Positions 17,402-26,245 of a DNA stretch of 64,000 nucleotides are shown in pieces. The notes beneath the pieces are model-generated. The model was given only the letters and a program-made list of their open reading frames with translations. It did not search any database and was not told where the DNA came from. The stretch spans positions 10,452 through 74,451 of the forward strand of contig DASPZU010000099.1 of NCBI GenBank assembly GCA_035636095.1, read 5' to 3'. The position numbers were made by a program, and so were the translations under genes. Positions within the stretch are counted from its first letter, which is position 1. Each line of letters starts with the position of its first letter. The DNA is from Gp7-AA10 sp035636095 (GTDB lineage: Bacteria > Acidobacteriota > Thermoanaerobaculia > Gp7-AA8).

Positions 17402-18123
17402 GCGCGTGGTCACCTGATCAATACGAAAAGTTCAAAGAAGAGCGCGCGCAGCCGTTCTGGGATCTGGTCGCGCTCATCGATCCTCGCCCCAACATGCGCA
17501 TCCTCGACCTCGGGTGTGGCACCGGCGAGCTGACGCGCGCGCTGCATAAACAAGTGAAGGCGATGGAGACGCTCGGCATCGACAACTCCGCATCGATGCT
17601 CGAGAAGGCGCCGTCCGCTCCCGGCCTTCACTTCCAGAACACGAACATCGAATCGTTCGATGGAAAAGCATTCGATCTGATTTTCTCGAACGCCGCATTG
17701 CATTGGGTCCAGGATCACGAGCGTCTCTTCGCGCGGCTGGCGAAGATGCTCACACGCGACGGCCAGCTCGCGGTGCAGATGCCCGCAAACGATGGCCATT
17801 GGTCCCACATCACGGCGGCCCAGGTTGCGCGAGAGCTGGGATTGGAAGCGAAGGTGGCGCCGCTGCTGACGCCGGAGCGCTACGCCGAGCTGCTGTTCGA
17901 GCTCGGATTCAAGCGCCAGCACGTTCGAATGCAGATCTACGGACACGTGCTGCCATCGAGCGAAGATGTGATCGAGTGGGTGAAAGGCACGCTCCTGACG
18001 TTTTACGATCGCGGCGATCCGCGCTTCATGCCCCTGTATCGCGAACGGCTATTGCAGCGGATCGGAAGTCATCGACCGTACTTCTACACGTACAAGCGAC
18101 TGCTGATTTGGGCGTCATTCTGA
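17398..18123 (+). CDS. Trans-aconitate 2-methyltransferase-like SAM methyltransferase
   Basis: The 241-residue class I methyltransferase has SAM-binding motif LDLGCGTGELT and an aromatic NAALHWVQDHERLF segment typical of Tam. The family N-terminus (W-x-P-x-x-Y-x-x-F) appears as MSAWSPDQYEKFKEERAQPF if translation starts at TTG 17398. That TTG overlaps the peptidase stop (TTGA). The longer upstream frame lies inside the peptidase gene and is rejected. Tam methylates trans-aconitate, relieving aconitase inhibition; exact substrate here is inferred. The final codons (ASF) and stop come from a family A repeat. Confidence 0.87.
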   Translation: MSAWSPDQYEKFKEERAQPFWDLVALIDPRPNMRILDLGCGTGELTRALHKQVKAMETLGIDNSASMLEKAPSAPGLHFQNTNIESFDGKAFDLIFSNAALHWVQDHERLFARLAKMLTRDGQLAVQMPANDGHWSHITAAQVARELGLEAKVAPLLTPERYAELLFELGFKRQHVRMQIYGHVLPSSEDVIEWVKGTLLTFYDRGDPRFMPLYRERLLQRIGSHRPYFYTYKRLLIWASF

Positions 18124-18194
18124 GCCGCGAAGACGGCGGAGAATCTCGTGATCGGAGATCCTTCCCCTTCGCTACGCTCAGGGTCAGGTTGACG
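18112..18194. repeat. Dispersed palindromic repeat, family A
   Basis: Begins GTCATTCTGAGCC, contains GGAGAATCTCG and GGAGATCCTTCC, and ends CAGGGTCAGGTTGACG. It overlaps the end of the methyltransferase gene and ends one base before the stop of the convergent small membrane protein. Confidence 0.8.
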
Positions 18195-18584
18195 TTATTC
18201 CTCGGCCAGGATGGTGTGGAACGCCAGCATCACAGTCACTGACGCCAGCGCGATCAGCATCATGAAGAACGTCAGCGACAGTGAGTTCGCGGCCGGCGCG
18301 CCGGCGGCGCCCAGGATGATGTGCGCGGGTTTGAAGCTGTTGAACCAGGCGCTGAGCGCGTTCCACTTCCATGTCAGGAGCGCAGCCCAGCTTCCGGCCA
18401 CCAGCACATAGGCGGCAATCTGGATGCGGGTGATCGGTTTCGAGGCGCGTTCCATCGCGGCCGTCGACTGCATCAGCTTCGCTTTGACCCAAAGTGCACT
18501 GGCGTCCGGCAGCGGCCCGCGGCGATCCTCGATTCGCGCGAATTGCTTCATCCAGGCGTCGACTTCGGATTCAAAGTCAGACAT
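18195..18584 (-). CDS. Small membrane protein, candidate anti-sigma partner
   Basis: The 129-residue protein has a soluble acidic N-terminus (MSDFESEVDAWMKQFARIED) and two transmembrane segments (IQIAAYVLVAGSWAALLTW and SLTFFMMLIALASVTVMLAF). It lacks a recognisable zinc HxxxCxxC anti-sigma motif. Its start overlaps the stop of the ECF sigma gene by eight bases, so it is translated with the sigma factor. Position and topology suggest a membrane-bound anti-sigma or sensor, but this is inference. The last codon abuts a family A repeat. Confidence 0.75.
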   Translation of the reverse strand: MSDFESEVDAWMKQFARIEDRRGPLPDASALWVKAKLMQSTAAMERASKPITRIQIAAYVLVAGSWAALLTWKWNALSAWFNSFKPAHIILGAAGAPAANSLSLTFFMMLIALASVTVMLAFHTILAEE

Positions 18585-19149
18585 GGCGAGTCTCCGGTGC
18601 AAGTCCGCGTTTCTCCAGGATGCCGGCCAGCCGCTTTCGCGCGCGAAAGAGCATCACGCGAACGCTCTTCGCCTTCACGCCCATCGCGTCGGCGATCTCT
18701 TCATGCGACGATCCCTCCACGTGCGCCAGCCACAGCATCGCCCGCTCCTGCGGCTTGAGCTCAGCGAAGACGCGCATCATGTCGTATCGCAGGTCGACGC
18801 TGGCCGAAGGAGCCGCCACCACGTCGAACGCGACTCCGTGATGGCGTTTGACTTCGCGGAAGTGATCGAACACCAGATTCGTGGCCGTCTTGAAGATGTA
18901 GTGACGAAGATGGTCTTCGTTCGCGATGGCCGGATTGCTTCGAAGGAAACGAAAAAAAGTCTTCTGCAGAAGATCGTCGGCGGTCGCGGCGTTGCCTGTC
19001 ATTCGAAAGATATAGGACCACAGCCGTCCGGCTGTTTTTCGGTAGAAGGCTTCGAATTTCGCCTCGTCCATCGGCCTCTTCGGCGTTTTGCGAAAGGTCG
19101 CCGTTGCCAAGGCGAACGGCGACGCCAGAGTAAGAGCGTCGGCGGTCAT
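18577..19149 (-). CDS. ECF-type RNA polymerase sigma factor
   Basis: The 190-residue protein has sigma region 2 (IFRMTGNAATADDLLQKTFF) and region 4 helix-turn-helix (EEIADAMGVKAKSVRVMLFR), with no region 3, as in ECF sigma-70 factors. It directs polymerase to a small regulon, probably including this operon. An internal ATG at residue 27 (MDEAKFEAF) has GAAGAGG just upstream and could be the true start; the first 26 residues are not conserved-looking. It lies four bases after the upstream membrane-protein gene and overlaps the candidate anti-sigma gene. Confidence 0.9.
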   Translation of the reverse strand: MTADALTLASPFALATATFRKTPKRPMDEAKFEAFYRKTAGRLWSYIFRMTGNAATADDLLQKTFFRFLRSNPAIANEDHLRHYIFKTATNLVFDHFREVKRHHGVAFDVVAAPSASVDLRYDMMRVFAELKPQERAMLWLAHVEGSSHEEIADAMGVKAKSVRVMLFRARKRLAGILEKRGLAPETRHV

Positions 19150-19153
19150 GAGA

Positions 19154-19597
19154 TCACGTACTTGCCGGCGGCTGTTGCGTGGGCTCCCATTTCTCAGTCA
19201 ACTTCCACGAAATCGCTGCCGACACCAGGAATCCCACCCCCAACCCCCCCAGGATGAATGCCGGAATGAAGAAACCGGGATCGTGCTCCGCAACGTAGCC
19301 GAAAGCGAATGCACATCCGAGGAAAAGGAGGATGATGCCCGCCCGCACGCCGCCCAGAACGCGCTCGCGCGCGCTGCGCCTCGGCTCCTGCAAAAACTGT
19401 CGGCCGGCAGGCGACTCGAGAAAGTTCACGAATTCCGTTCCGCTTCCGAAGCGATCGATCATTTTCAACTGCACCTCGGCGCGGTACTGCGCCGCGCGCT
19501 GCTTTGCACGCGTGACCAGCCACACGACGGCCACGACCATCGCGAAGGAGCCGCCGATCGCGACGATCGGAATTAAGAAGATGACTGGCGATTCCAT
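19154..19597 (-). CDS. Membrane protein of unknown function upstream of sigma gene
   Basis: The 147-residue protein has one N-terminal helix (FLIPIVAIGGSFAMVVAVVW). A cytoplasmic charged middle follows (KQRAAQYRAEVQLKMIDRFG), then two C-terminal helices (GIILLFLGCAFAFGYV and FFIPAFILGGLGVGFLVSAA). The layout resembles DUF6249-type proteins often next to ECF sigma factors. ATG 19597 is chosen over an earlier in-frame codon because GGAGGG precedes it. It is the first gene of a three-gene operon with the sigma factor and its partner, so a role in sensing or controlling that sigma is plausible. Confidence 0.8.
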   Translation of the reverse strand: MESPVIFLIPIVAIGGSFAMVVAVVWLVTRAKQRAAQYRAEVQLKMIDRFGSGTEFVNFLESPAGRQFLQEPRRSARERVLGGVRAGIILLFLGCAFAFGYVAEHDPGFFIPAFILGGLGVGFLVSAAISWKLTEKWEPTQQPPAST

Positions 19598-19663
19598 ACT
19601 GCCCTCCAAGTCCCGCACTGCAGGACTGGACGCTAATACGGCTGGTGGACACTTTGGTTAACG

Positions 19664-20917
19664 CTATCTTTTGTAAATCTGGCCATCCTTCATCACGAAG
19701 CCGACCCGCTGCATGGCCGTGATGTCGTCGAGGGGATTGCCGGGGACCGCGACGATGTCGGCGAGCTTGCCGGTTTCGATCGTCCCGATCTGATCCGCCA
19801 TTCCGACGAGCTCGGCCCCGACCCGCGTGGCTGATTGGATGGCCTGCATCGGCGTCATTCCGAATTTCGTCTCGTACTCGAATTCCGTGGCCTGACTGAC
19901 CGCGTCCCACGCGAAGCCGCCGGCGTCGGTGCCGAAGGCGATCTTCACTCCCTTGCGCAGCGCGCGCTGGAAGCTGTCGCGGTGATACTGCGGGATCTTC
20001 GCCCATACGCCGCCCCGGCCCGGCGCGACGTACTCGGTGACGGTCAGAGTCGGGCAGAGGTACGTGCCCTTGGCGACCATCATGTCGATCAGATCGTCGG
20101 GAATCGCGATGCCGTGCTCGATCGAATCGACTCCCGCCAGCAGCGCATTCTCGATTCCGGGCCGCGCCATCGCGTGCGCCGCAACTTTGTGGCGCAGCCG
20201 GTGCGCTTCGTCGACGATCGCTTTCATCTCTTCCAGCGTGAAGGTCGGGACGCTCGAGAGCGTGCCGTCTTTCTGAACGAAGTAAGCGCGATCGGCGTAG
20301 ACCTTGATCCAGTCGGCGCCGTGTCCGATCTGTTCGCGGACGGCTTTGCGGCCGTTCTCGACGCCATCGACGATCTGCACGCCCATCGGGTAGGTGATCT
20401 CGGGTGAATAGCCGCTGGGACCATATCCGCCCGTAACCGACATTGCGCGCGTGGCGACGACCATTCGCGGTCCCGGGATGACGCCGTTGTTGATGGCGCG
20501 TTTGACGTCGACGTCGGTATACATCGCGCCTTCGGTCTCGACGTCGCGCAACGTCGTGAATCCGTGCTCGAGCGCGATCTTGACGGCGCGACTGGCGCGC
20601 AAGGCGCGATAGGGGAGCGATTCGCGGAAGAGCTGGGTGTCGTAGTCGGCGGAGGTGATGTCTCCCTGCAGCAGAACGTGCGTATGCGCGTCGATCAGGC
20701 CGGGGAGCAGGGTCATGTCGCCGAGGTCGATGGTTTCGGCGTCGGAGGGGATCGAGCCGCCGATCGACTCGATGCGGTTGCCACGGACGACGATCACGGC
20801 GGGCGAAACCACATTTCCACCGCGGCCATCGATCAGCCGAGCCGCTCGAAGAACAATGGGTTTATCTGCGGCAAAAATTGAGGTAGCGAATAGAAATGCG
20901 AACAGCGTGCGTTTCAT
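19664..20917 (-). CDS. Secreted metal-dependent amidohydrolase
   Basis: The 417-residue protein has a short signal peptide (MKRTLFAFLFATSIFAAD) and a complete amidohydrolase core. Metal ligands appear in DAHTHV, KVAAHAMARPG, SIEHGIAIP and FGTDAGG. It belongs to the imidazolonepropionase-like/Xaa-Pro dipeptidase group, which hydrolyses amides or dipeptides. Export to the periplasm is predicted. Its start codon lies only 12 bases from the start of the divergent thioesterase, so both promoters must lie within coding sequence or the mRNAs be nearly leaderless. Confidence 0.93.
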   Translation of the reverse strand: MKRTLFAFLFATSIFAADKPIVLRAARLIDGRGGNVVSPAVIVVRGNRIESIGGSIPSDAETIDLGDMTLLPGLIDAHTHVLLQGDITSADYDTQLFRESLPYRALRASRAVKIALEHGFTTLRDVETEGAMYTDVDVKRAINNGVIPGPRMVVATRAMSVTGGYGPSGYSPEITYPMGVQIVDGVENGRKAVREQIGHGADWIKVYADRAYFVQKDGTLSSVPTFTLEEMKAIVDEAHRLRHKVAAHAMARPGIENALLAGVDSIEHGIAIPDDLIDMMVAKGTYLCPTLTVTEYVAPGRGGVWAKIPQYHRDSFQRALRKGVKIAFGTDAGGFAWDAVSQATEFEYETKFGMTPMQAIQSATRVGAELVGMADQIGTIETGKLADIVAVPGNPLDDITAMQRVGFVMKDGQIYKR

Positions 20918-20929
20918 GTCGCAGATTCT

Positions 20930-21382
20930 ATGCGGTTCAGCGTTCAGGAATACGTGCGATGGGAAGACATCGACGCGGCAGGTATCATCAACTATCAGGC
21001 TTACTTGCGGTTCTTCGGGTTGGCCGAGGTTGAGCTGTTCCGCTCATGCGGCCTTTCCTACCGCACGCTCTTTGAAGACCTCGGCATCTGGCTTCCGCGA
21101 GTGCATGTCGAGTGCGACTTTTTTCATCCGGTCACGCTCGATGAGCTCCTGGTGGTGGAAGCATTCTTTGGAAAGATCGGGAACAGCTCGATCCATCTCA
21201 ACTTCGAGGTCCACCGTAAAGAAGATCCTGCTGTGATCGTGGCCACTGGAAAATATGTGCTGGTCACGGTAAAAAAGGGACAGCTCGCTCCGACGCCCGT
21301 CCCGAAGATGGTCCGGGAAAAATTGCAGCCCTACGTCGAAGAAAAAAGCAATGGAACCAGACGTCAAAGATCTGCGCGGTAG
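20930..21382 (+). CDS. Acyl-CoA thioesterase, 4-hydroxybenzoyl-CoA thioesterase/YbgC type
   Basis: The 150-residue single hot-dog domain protein carries the family active-site pattern as WEDIDAAGIINYQAYLRFF, with the catalytic aspartate at residue 15. It would hydrolyse an acyl-CoA in the cytoplasm. The length is slightly above the ~135-residue family norm owing to a basic tail (SNGTRRQRSAR) that overlaps the next gene by 32 bases in another frame. This suggests coupling with the PilZ protein. Confidence 0.9.
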   Translation: MRFSVQEYVRWEDIDAAGIINYQAYLRFFGLAEVELFRSCGLSYRTLFEDLGIWLPRVHVECDFFHPVTLDELLVVEAFFGKIGNSSIHLNFEVHRKEDPAVIVATGKYVLVTVKKGQLAPTPVPKMVREKLQPYVEEKSNGTRRQRSAR

Positions 21383-22043
21383 AGAACGATTTCGTGTCAA
21401 GCAAAGACTGGCCGGCAGCTTCGGCGCCGCCGAAGTGATGCTCGTCGATGTCGCGGAGGAAGGCGCGCAGGTGGAACACGCGCAGCCGCTGCGTCTCGCG
21501 ACCAAGGGACGGCTGTGGTTCAAGCGCGCCGACATCTCCGTCAGCCTGCACGCCTTCGTGGTGTGGAGTCGTCTTTCCAAGACGCCCAACGAGTTCGGAA
21601 AGTATCTCTATCGATCGGGATTGCGTTTTGACGAAGGCGCCGGAAATTTCCAGCAGACGATGCAAATCCTCGCAGACTATGGCGTCATCGAGCGCGACGA
21701 CGATTCGCTCAATCGAAAGAAGAAACGGCTGGAAGAGCGTGAGCAGGACAAGGCCGGCAAGCCGGTGGTGCGGCAAGTCGCGACCGAATCCGACATTTCG
21801 CCCGACCAGGTACTGCTGATTCAGCACGCCCGGGAACGACTGAAGGAAAATTTCGATGAGGCGCAGAAGTGGTACAGCCGTGCCTACTTCGCGCTGCGCG
21901 ACGGCCGGACCGGCACCGCTCCCGAGTTGATGAAATATCCCGAAGACGTGCTGGCGGTGTGGGAGTACCTCGAGCGCAGCGTGCCGCTTACGATCATCAA
22001 GCGGGTGTTCGATCAGACGCACGGCGAACGTCGAAACCAATGA
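21351..22043 (+). CDS. PilZ-domain protein
   Basis: The 230-residue protein begins with RxxxR-type c-di-GMP contacts (RGRERFRVKQR, residues 9-19) followed by VDVAEEGAQV, matching the D/NxSxxG element of PilZ domains, though with alanine and glutamate substitutions. The second half is a charged helical region (EEREQDKAGK) of unknown fold. It may bind cyclic di-GMP and control motility or secretion, but the degenerate motif weakens that. It overlaps the thioesterase gene and, convergently, the end of murB by 47 bases. Confidence 0.75.
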   Translation: MEPDVKDLRGRERFRVKQRLAGSFGAAEVMLVDVAEEGAQVEHAQPLRLATKGRLWFKRADISVSLHAFVVWSRLSKTPNEFGKYLYRSGLRFDEGAGNFQQTMQILADYGVIERDDDSLNRKKKRLEEREQDKAGKPVVRQVATESDISPDQVLLIQHARERLKENFDEAQKWYSRAYFALRDGRTGTAPELMKYPEDVLAVWEYLERSVPLTIIKRVFDQTHGERRNQ

Positions 22044-23034
22044 AGTTCGGCTCGGGCTGCAATTCCACGCCGAACTTTTCGCGCACGCGATCCTGAATCA
22101 TTCCAACGAGCTCGAGGACTTCGCGAGCCGTGCCGCCGCCGCGATTGATGATGGCAAGAGTGTGCTTGGACGAGATGCCGACCTTCCCGTGGACGAAGCC
22201 TTTTTGAAATCCGGCGTGCTCGATCAGCCAAGCCGCCGAAAGTTTGATCTTTTCGCGGGCCGGGTAGTGCGGCATGTCGCCCAGTTGTGCGAACTTTTCG
22301 GCGGAAACGATCGGATTCATGAAAAACGATCCGTCGCTGCGCGTGTCGGGATCGGCGGGATCGATGACCATGCCCTTGCGGCGCCGGATCGCGATGACGG
22401 CATCGCGGACCTGCTGCAAATCGGCGTCGTCGCCCGCGAAGTCCTGCAGCTCCGGATAGCGCAGTAAAGGCGGGCCGCCCGGCCGCAGTTGGAAGGTCAC
22501 CGAGAGAACGATGTAGCGATCTTTCGCTTCATGCTTGAAAACACTGTCGCGATATTCGAAACGGCATTCGGCGTTGCTCAGCGATGTGAGCCGGCCGGTC
22601 GGGCGATCGAAGACATCGACCCGCACGATGGTCTCGCTGACGTCCTGCCCATACGCGCCGACATTCTGAATCGGGGTCGCGCCCGTCGATCCCGGAATTC
22701 CCGAGAGGCATTCGACCCCCGCCCACCCTTTTGCGACCGCCATGGCGACAAGCTGGTCCCACGGCTCGGAGGCGGCGGCCGTCACCGTGCCGTTGGCTGC
22801 CTCGACACCGCGAAGATCGAGATGAAGGACGAGACCATGGAAGCCTTCATCGGCGATCAGCACATTGCTGCCGCCGGCCAGAACGAGCAACGGCTCACCA
22901 TTCGACTTCGCCCATTCGACGGCGTCGCGCACTTCCTCGACGCTGCGCGCGTCCGCGAAGAGTTTCGCAGGTCCGCCGATGCCGAGGGTCGTGAGGGGGG
23001 CCAGGGCGACATTGCGCCGCATGCGCGCCAGCAT
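21997..23034 (-). CDS. murB: UDP-N-acetylmuramate dehydrogenase
   Basis: The 345-residue flavoprotein of peptidoglycan precursor synthesis reduces enolpyruvyl-UDP-GlcNAc with NADPH. FAD-binding motifs are clear: NTLGIGG-like TTLGIGGPAKLF, LAGGSNVLIAD and SGIPGSTGATPIQNVGAYGQ. Catalytic residues are an arginine in YRDSVFK, a serine in SDGSFFMNP and the C-terminal glutamate in LQPEPNFIGF. It is the type I (E. coli-like) enzyme. Two start ATGs lie four codons apart (23034 and 23022). Its end overlaps the convergent PilZ gene by 47 bases. Confidence 0.96.
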   Translation of the reverse strand: MLARMRRNVALAPLTTLGIGGPAKLFADARSVEEVRDAVEWAKSNGEPLLVLAGGSNVLIADEGFHGLVLHLDLRGVEAANGTVTAAASEPWDQLVAMAVAKGWAGVECLSGIPGSTGATPIQNVGAYGQDVSETIVRVDVFDRPTGRLTSLSNAECRFEYRDSVFKHEAKDRYIVLSVTFQLRPGGPPLLRYPELQDFAGDDADLQQVRDAVIAIRRRKGMVIDPADPDTRSDGSFFMNPIVSAEKFAQLGDMPHYPAREKIKLSAAWLIEHAGFQKGFVHGKVGISSKHTLAIINRGGGTAREVLELVGMIQDRVREKFGVELQPEPNFIGFDVRRASDRTPA

Positions 23035-23067
23035 GGAGGCACAAAATACTGCAGTATCGTTGCCGTA

Positions 23068-24354
23068 TTGCGTCCAACTGCGATTTATGCCGCGCTGCTG
23101 GCGGCCACCTGCCTTGTCGTCTTTGCGCCGGCGTACAGCGCTGGAATCACGAATTGGGACGACGACGTCTACCTGCGCGCTCCAGCTTCACTCACCACAT
23201 ATGTGATGGGCAATTATCACCCGCTGACGATGCTGAGTTATGCGATTTCAGGTCGCAATCCGGCGGTGTTACACGCGACCAATGTCGCGTTGCACGCCAT
23301 CACGGCAGTCCTGCTCTTTTTCCTTCTGCTGGAATTGACCGCATCGCAGTTCCCGGCCTTTGTCGGAGCTCTGATCTGGGCGATCCATCCGCTGCGCGTC
23401 GAATCTGTGGTGTGGATCTCCGAGCGCAAGGACGTTTTGTGTGGATTGTTCTATGTGGCGGCGCTGATTGCTTATGTCAGAAAGAAATTCTGGCTGACCT
23501 TGGCCTTCTTCATCCTGGCGTTGCTGTCAAAGGGCATGGCAGTCTCGTTTCCGCTGGCGCTGGTGGCAATCGACTTTCTCCAGCGCCGGCGCATCACGCT
23601 GCGCGACAAGATTCCCTTCTTCGCGCTCAGCATTCTTTTCGGTGCCATCGGTTATGCCGCGCAGCGTGTGACCACCGAATTTGCGGAAAAGCCGCTGCCA
23701 TTGTCGGCGATCGAAAAAGCCCTCTTTTCCTTTCGCGCGATTTTTTTCTACCTCGGCAAGCTGGTTTTTCTGGTCAAGCTGTCGGCGTTCTATCGGTATC
23801 CGAACGCAATCACGCTCGCCGATTGGATCGCGCCGCTGCTGCTGGTGATTCTCGGCCTCTTCGCGATGCGAGTCCGAAGTCTCGCTTTTGCGTACTTTTT
23901 TTTCATCGCGACGATCGCCGTGACGCTGCCGATGTTTTCGGTCGGACGCACGATCGCCGCCGATCGCTACACCTACATCCCGTCGATCGCGTTCGCCGTC
24001 ATCCTGAGCCGCGTAATCGGCGAAGGATCTCGTATGACGATGCTCATCGCGATCGTCGCCGCCGCACTCGGTGTCATGACGTTCGAGCGAAGCAAGGTGT
24101 GGCACGACAGCGTTTCGTTGTGGTCGAGCGTGATCGAATACGATCCGCACGTCGCGCTTCCATACAACGCTCGGGGAGTCGCACTCGCGCAGCAAGGCCA
24201 CAATGCCGCCGCCCTCCGCGATCTGAATGCCGCCATCGAAATCGATTCCTGCTACGCCATGGCGCTTCGTAACCGAATCGTGGTCGAGAATCGGCTCGGC
24301 GACGCCGCCGGCGTCGCGCGTGATCGCGATAGACTGAGTCGATGTCAGAGATGA
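23068..24354 (+). CDS. TMTC-like multi-pass membrane protein with C-terminal TPR
   Basis: About 428 residues with roughly ten transmembrane helices. The early WDDDVYL and NYHPLTMLSY motifs and HPLRVESVVWISERKDVL match the DUF1736/TMTC family of membrane glycosyltransferase-like proteins. A short C-terminal TPR follows (PYNARGVALAQQGHNAAALR), much shorter than in animal TMTC proteins. It may transfer sugars to exported proteins. There is no ATG near the conserved N-terminus; TTG 23068 is the best start. Codons 23998-24036 are a half copy of repeat family A (AVILSRVIGEGSRM). Confidence 0.82.
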   Translation: MRPTAIYAALLAATCLVVFAPAYSAGITNWDDDVYLRAPASLTTYVMGNYHPLTMLSYAISGRNPAVLHATNVALHAITAVLLFFLLLELTASQFPAFVGALIWAIHPLRVESVVWISERKDVLCGLFYVAALIAYVRKKFWLTLAFFILALLSKGMAVSFPLALVAIDFLQRRRITLRDKIPFFALSILFGAIGYAAQRVTTEFAEKPLPLSAIEKALFSFRAIFFYLGKLVFLVKLSAFYRYPNAITLADWIAPLLLVILGLFAMRVRSLAFAYFFFIATIAVTLPMFSVGRTIAADRYTYIPSIAFAVILSRVIGEGSRMTMLIAIVAAALGVMTFERSKVWHDSVSLWSSVIEYDPHVALPYNARGVALAQQGHNAAALRDLNAAIEIDSCYAMALRNRIVVENRLGDAAGVARDRDRLSRCQR

Positions 24355-25670
24355 GTGCTGCTGCCGAGAAACAGTGGTTCGGCCATCCGCGCGGCCTGGC
24401 CACGCTGTTCTTCACCGAGATGTGGGAGCGCGCAAGCTACTACGGCATGCGTGCTCTGCTGACGCTGTACATGACCGGCTCCGTCCTTCAGCCGGGGCTC
24501 GGCTTTCCCGACAAGAAGGCCACTCAGATCTACGGCATCTACACGATGATGGTTTACCTGATGGGGATTCCGGGCGGCTTCATCGCCGACCGCTTCATCG
24601 GTCACTACCGCGCAGTGCTGATAGGCGGAATCGTCATCGCATCCGGCCACTTCACAATGGCCGTCCCCGGTTTGCCGTTTTTCTTCACCGGATTAGGACT
24701 CATCATCATCGGCACTGGGCTTCTCAAACCGAACGTCAGCACCATCGTCGGAACGCTGTACACGCGTGACGATCCACGGCGCGATGCCGGCTTCTCGCTC
24801 TTCTACATGGGCATCAACACCGGCGCATTCTTCGCGCCACTGGTGACCGGGTGGCTGGGTCAGAAAATCAACTGGCACATCGGGTTTGCTGCTGCAGGCG
24901 TTGGCATGGTCTTGGGGCTGATTCAATACGTCTACGGACGGAAGTACCTAACGCCGGTGACGGAGGCGAAGACAGCGCAGACTGTCGCGATCGAAACGAC
25001 GTCCCCCGCGTCGAAAACGCCATTCACACGTCAGGATTGGGGCCGAATCGCTGCTGCCTCCATCCTCACCCTGTTCGCATTGATTTTCTGGGCCGGTTTC
25101 GAACAGGCCGGATCGAGTCTGACACTCTTCGCCGATCGCGCCACGCGACTGATCATCCTCGGCTTCACATATCCCTCCAGCTGGTTTCAGTCAGTCGAGC
25201 CGCTCTTCGTGATCATCTTCTCGCCGGTTTTCGCCTGGCTATGGTTTCGCCTCGGACGTCGCGAGCCTTCCAGCCCAGCCAAATTTACGCTCGGCCTGTT
25301 TTTCCTCAGCCTTTCTTTTCTGTTGATCGTTCCGGCCGCGCGCTACTTTCAGTTGCACGGTGAGCGCGTCAGCCCGATGTGGCTCATCGGACTCTATTTT
25401 CTGCAGATGCTCGGCGAGCTCTGTCTGAGCCCTGTCGGCTTGAGCATGGTAACCAAGCTCTCACCGGCGCGCATCGTGGGGTTCATGATGGGAGTCTGGT
25501 TCCTTGCTACTGCGTTGGGCAATTACGTTGCCGGCTGGGTGGCGGGCCTGGTTGGGAATCGCAGCTTCACGGAAGTCTTCATGATCGCCTTCGTGACAGC
25601 CGCGGTTGCGACGCTCATCCTCGCGATCCTGATTCCCGTGATCAAGCGCCTGATGGGCGGCGTGCGGTAG
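24342..25670 (+). CDS. POT-family peptide/proton symporter
   Basis: The 442-residue inner-membrane carrier has about twelve helices. The proton-coupling signature of POT transporters (ExxERFxYY) is present as TEMWERASYYGMR, and GGFIADRFIGHYR is the MFS loop motif. It should import di- and tripeptides with protons. It is somewhat shorter than most bacterial POTs (around 500), lacking the two extra helices. The start overlaps the end of the upstream TMTC-like gene by 13 bases; a second ATG is three codons in. Confidence 0.92.
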   Translation: MSEMSAAAEKQWFGHPRGLATLFFTEMWERASYYGMRALLTLYMTGSVLQPGLGFPDKKATQIYGIYTMMVYLMGIPGGFIADRFIGHYRAVLIGGIVIASGHFTMAVPGLPFFFTGLGLIIIGTGLLKPNVSTIVGTLYTRDDPRRDAGFSLFYMGINTGAFFAPLVTGWLGQKINWHIGFAAAGVGMVLGLIQYVYGRKYLTPVTEAKTAQTVAIETTSPASKTPFTRQDWGRIAAASILTLFALIFWAGFEQAGSSLTLFADRATRLIILGFTYPSSWFQSVEPLFVIIFSPVFAWLWFRLGRREPSSPAKFTLGLFFLSLSFLLIVPAARYFQLHGERVSPMWLIGLYFLQMLGELCLSPVGLSMVTKLSPARIVGFMMGVWFLATALGNYVAGWVAGLVGNRSFTEVFMIAFVTAAVATLILAILIPVIKRLMGGVR

Positions 25671-25679
25671 GAAGACGGC

Positions 25680-26009
25680 CTAACCGAGTTGGAGTGCTCG
25701 CGCCAGCGCGCGCCTGAGGGCGGCCTTGTTGTCATCGGACAACGTACCGACGAATGTAGTCAGTTTGCTTTTGAACATCAGCGTCAGAAAGTCGCAGCGA
25801 ATCGAGCTCGTATGGGCGATCCTCTCATCACCCGCGACGACCACTTCGGTCTGCAGTCCGAGGACTTGGCTATAGACGGGAGCGCAGATCACTGTCGAGA
25901 TATCATCGTTATCGGCAATGAAGTCGCGGGAGACGATGACGTAGAAGCCCGGCTTGTAACCGCGTTGGGCAACTTTCTCGCGGGTGCGATAGATCTCGCC
26001 CCATCTCAC
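25680..26009 (-). CDS. MazF/PemK-type toxin
   Basis: The 109-residue endoribonuclease toxin begins MRWGEIYRTREKVAQRGYKP, and the family pattern RPGfyVIVS is recognisable as KPGFYVIVSRD. The later HTSSIRCDFLTLM matches the substrate-binding region of MazF proteins. It cleaves mRNA when free of its antitoxin. Its ATG overlaps the stop of the antitoxin gene (ATGA). The usual catalytic arginine near the start is represented by R18 or K20, a point to verify. Confidence 0.85.
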   Translation of the reverse strand: MRWGEIYRTREKVAQRGYKPGFYVIVSRDFIADNDDISTVICAPVYSQVLGLQTEVVVAGDERIAHTSSIRCDFLTLMFKSKLTTFVGTLSDDNKAALRRALARALQLG

Positions 26010-26245
26010 AGTTTCGCCTGCTGTTTCACGAGCGCCTGACCTTCTCGTTTCAGCCGATCGCGATGGCGGCGTACGATCGCTGCCTCACGTTCCCCTTCCG
26101 CCTTTTGCTCAGCAAGGGCAACGTAGTTGCGCACGGCCTCGCGGATGACGCGGGAGCGGTTTGAGCCAGGCCGACCGGCGACGCGCGCCAGACGATCGAC
26201 GCGCTCGAGCATCTCCTCCTCAATAGTAATTGCAATAGTTTTCAT
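26006..26245 (-). CDS. Ribbon-helix-helix antitoxin
   Basis: The 79-residue protein starts MKTIAITIEEEMLERVDRLA, a classic RHH beta strand plus helix. A second helix follows (NRSRVIREAVRNYVAL), then a charged tail (EREAAIVRRHRDRLKREGQA) that would wrap the toxin. It neutralises the downstream MazF-type toxin and autoregulates through the dyad just upstream. No Shine-Dalgarno sequence precedes the ATG, and a -10-like TACAAT ends seven bases before it, suggesting a leaderless transcript. Confidence 0.88.
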   Translation of the reverse strand: MKTIAITIEEEMLERVDRLARVAGRPGSNRSRVIREAVRNYVALAEQKAEGEREAAIVRRHRDRLKREGQALVKQQAKL

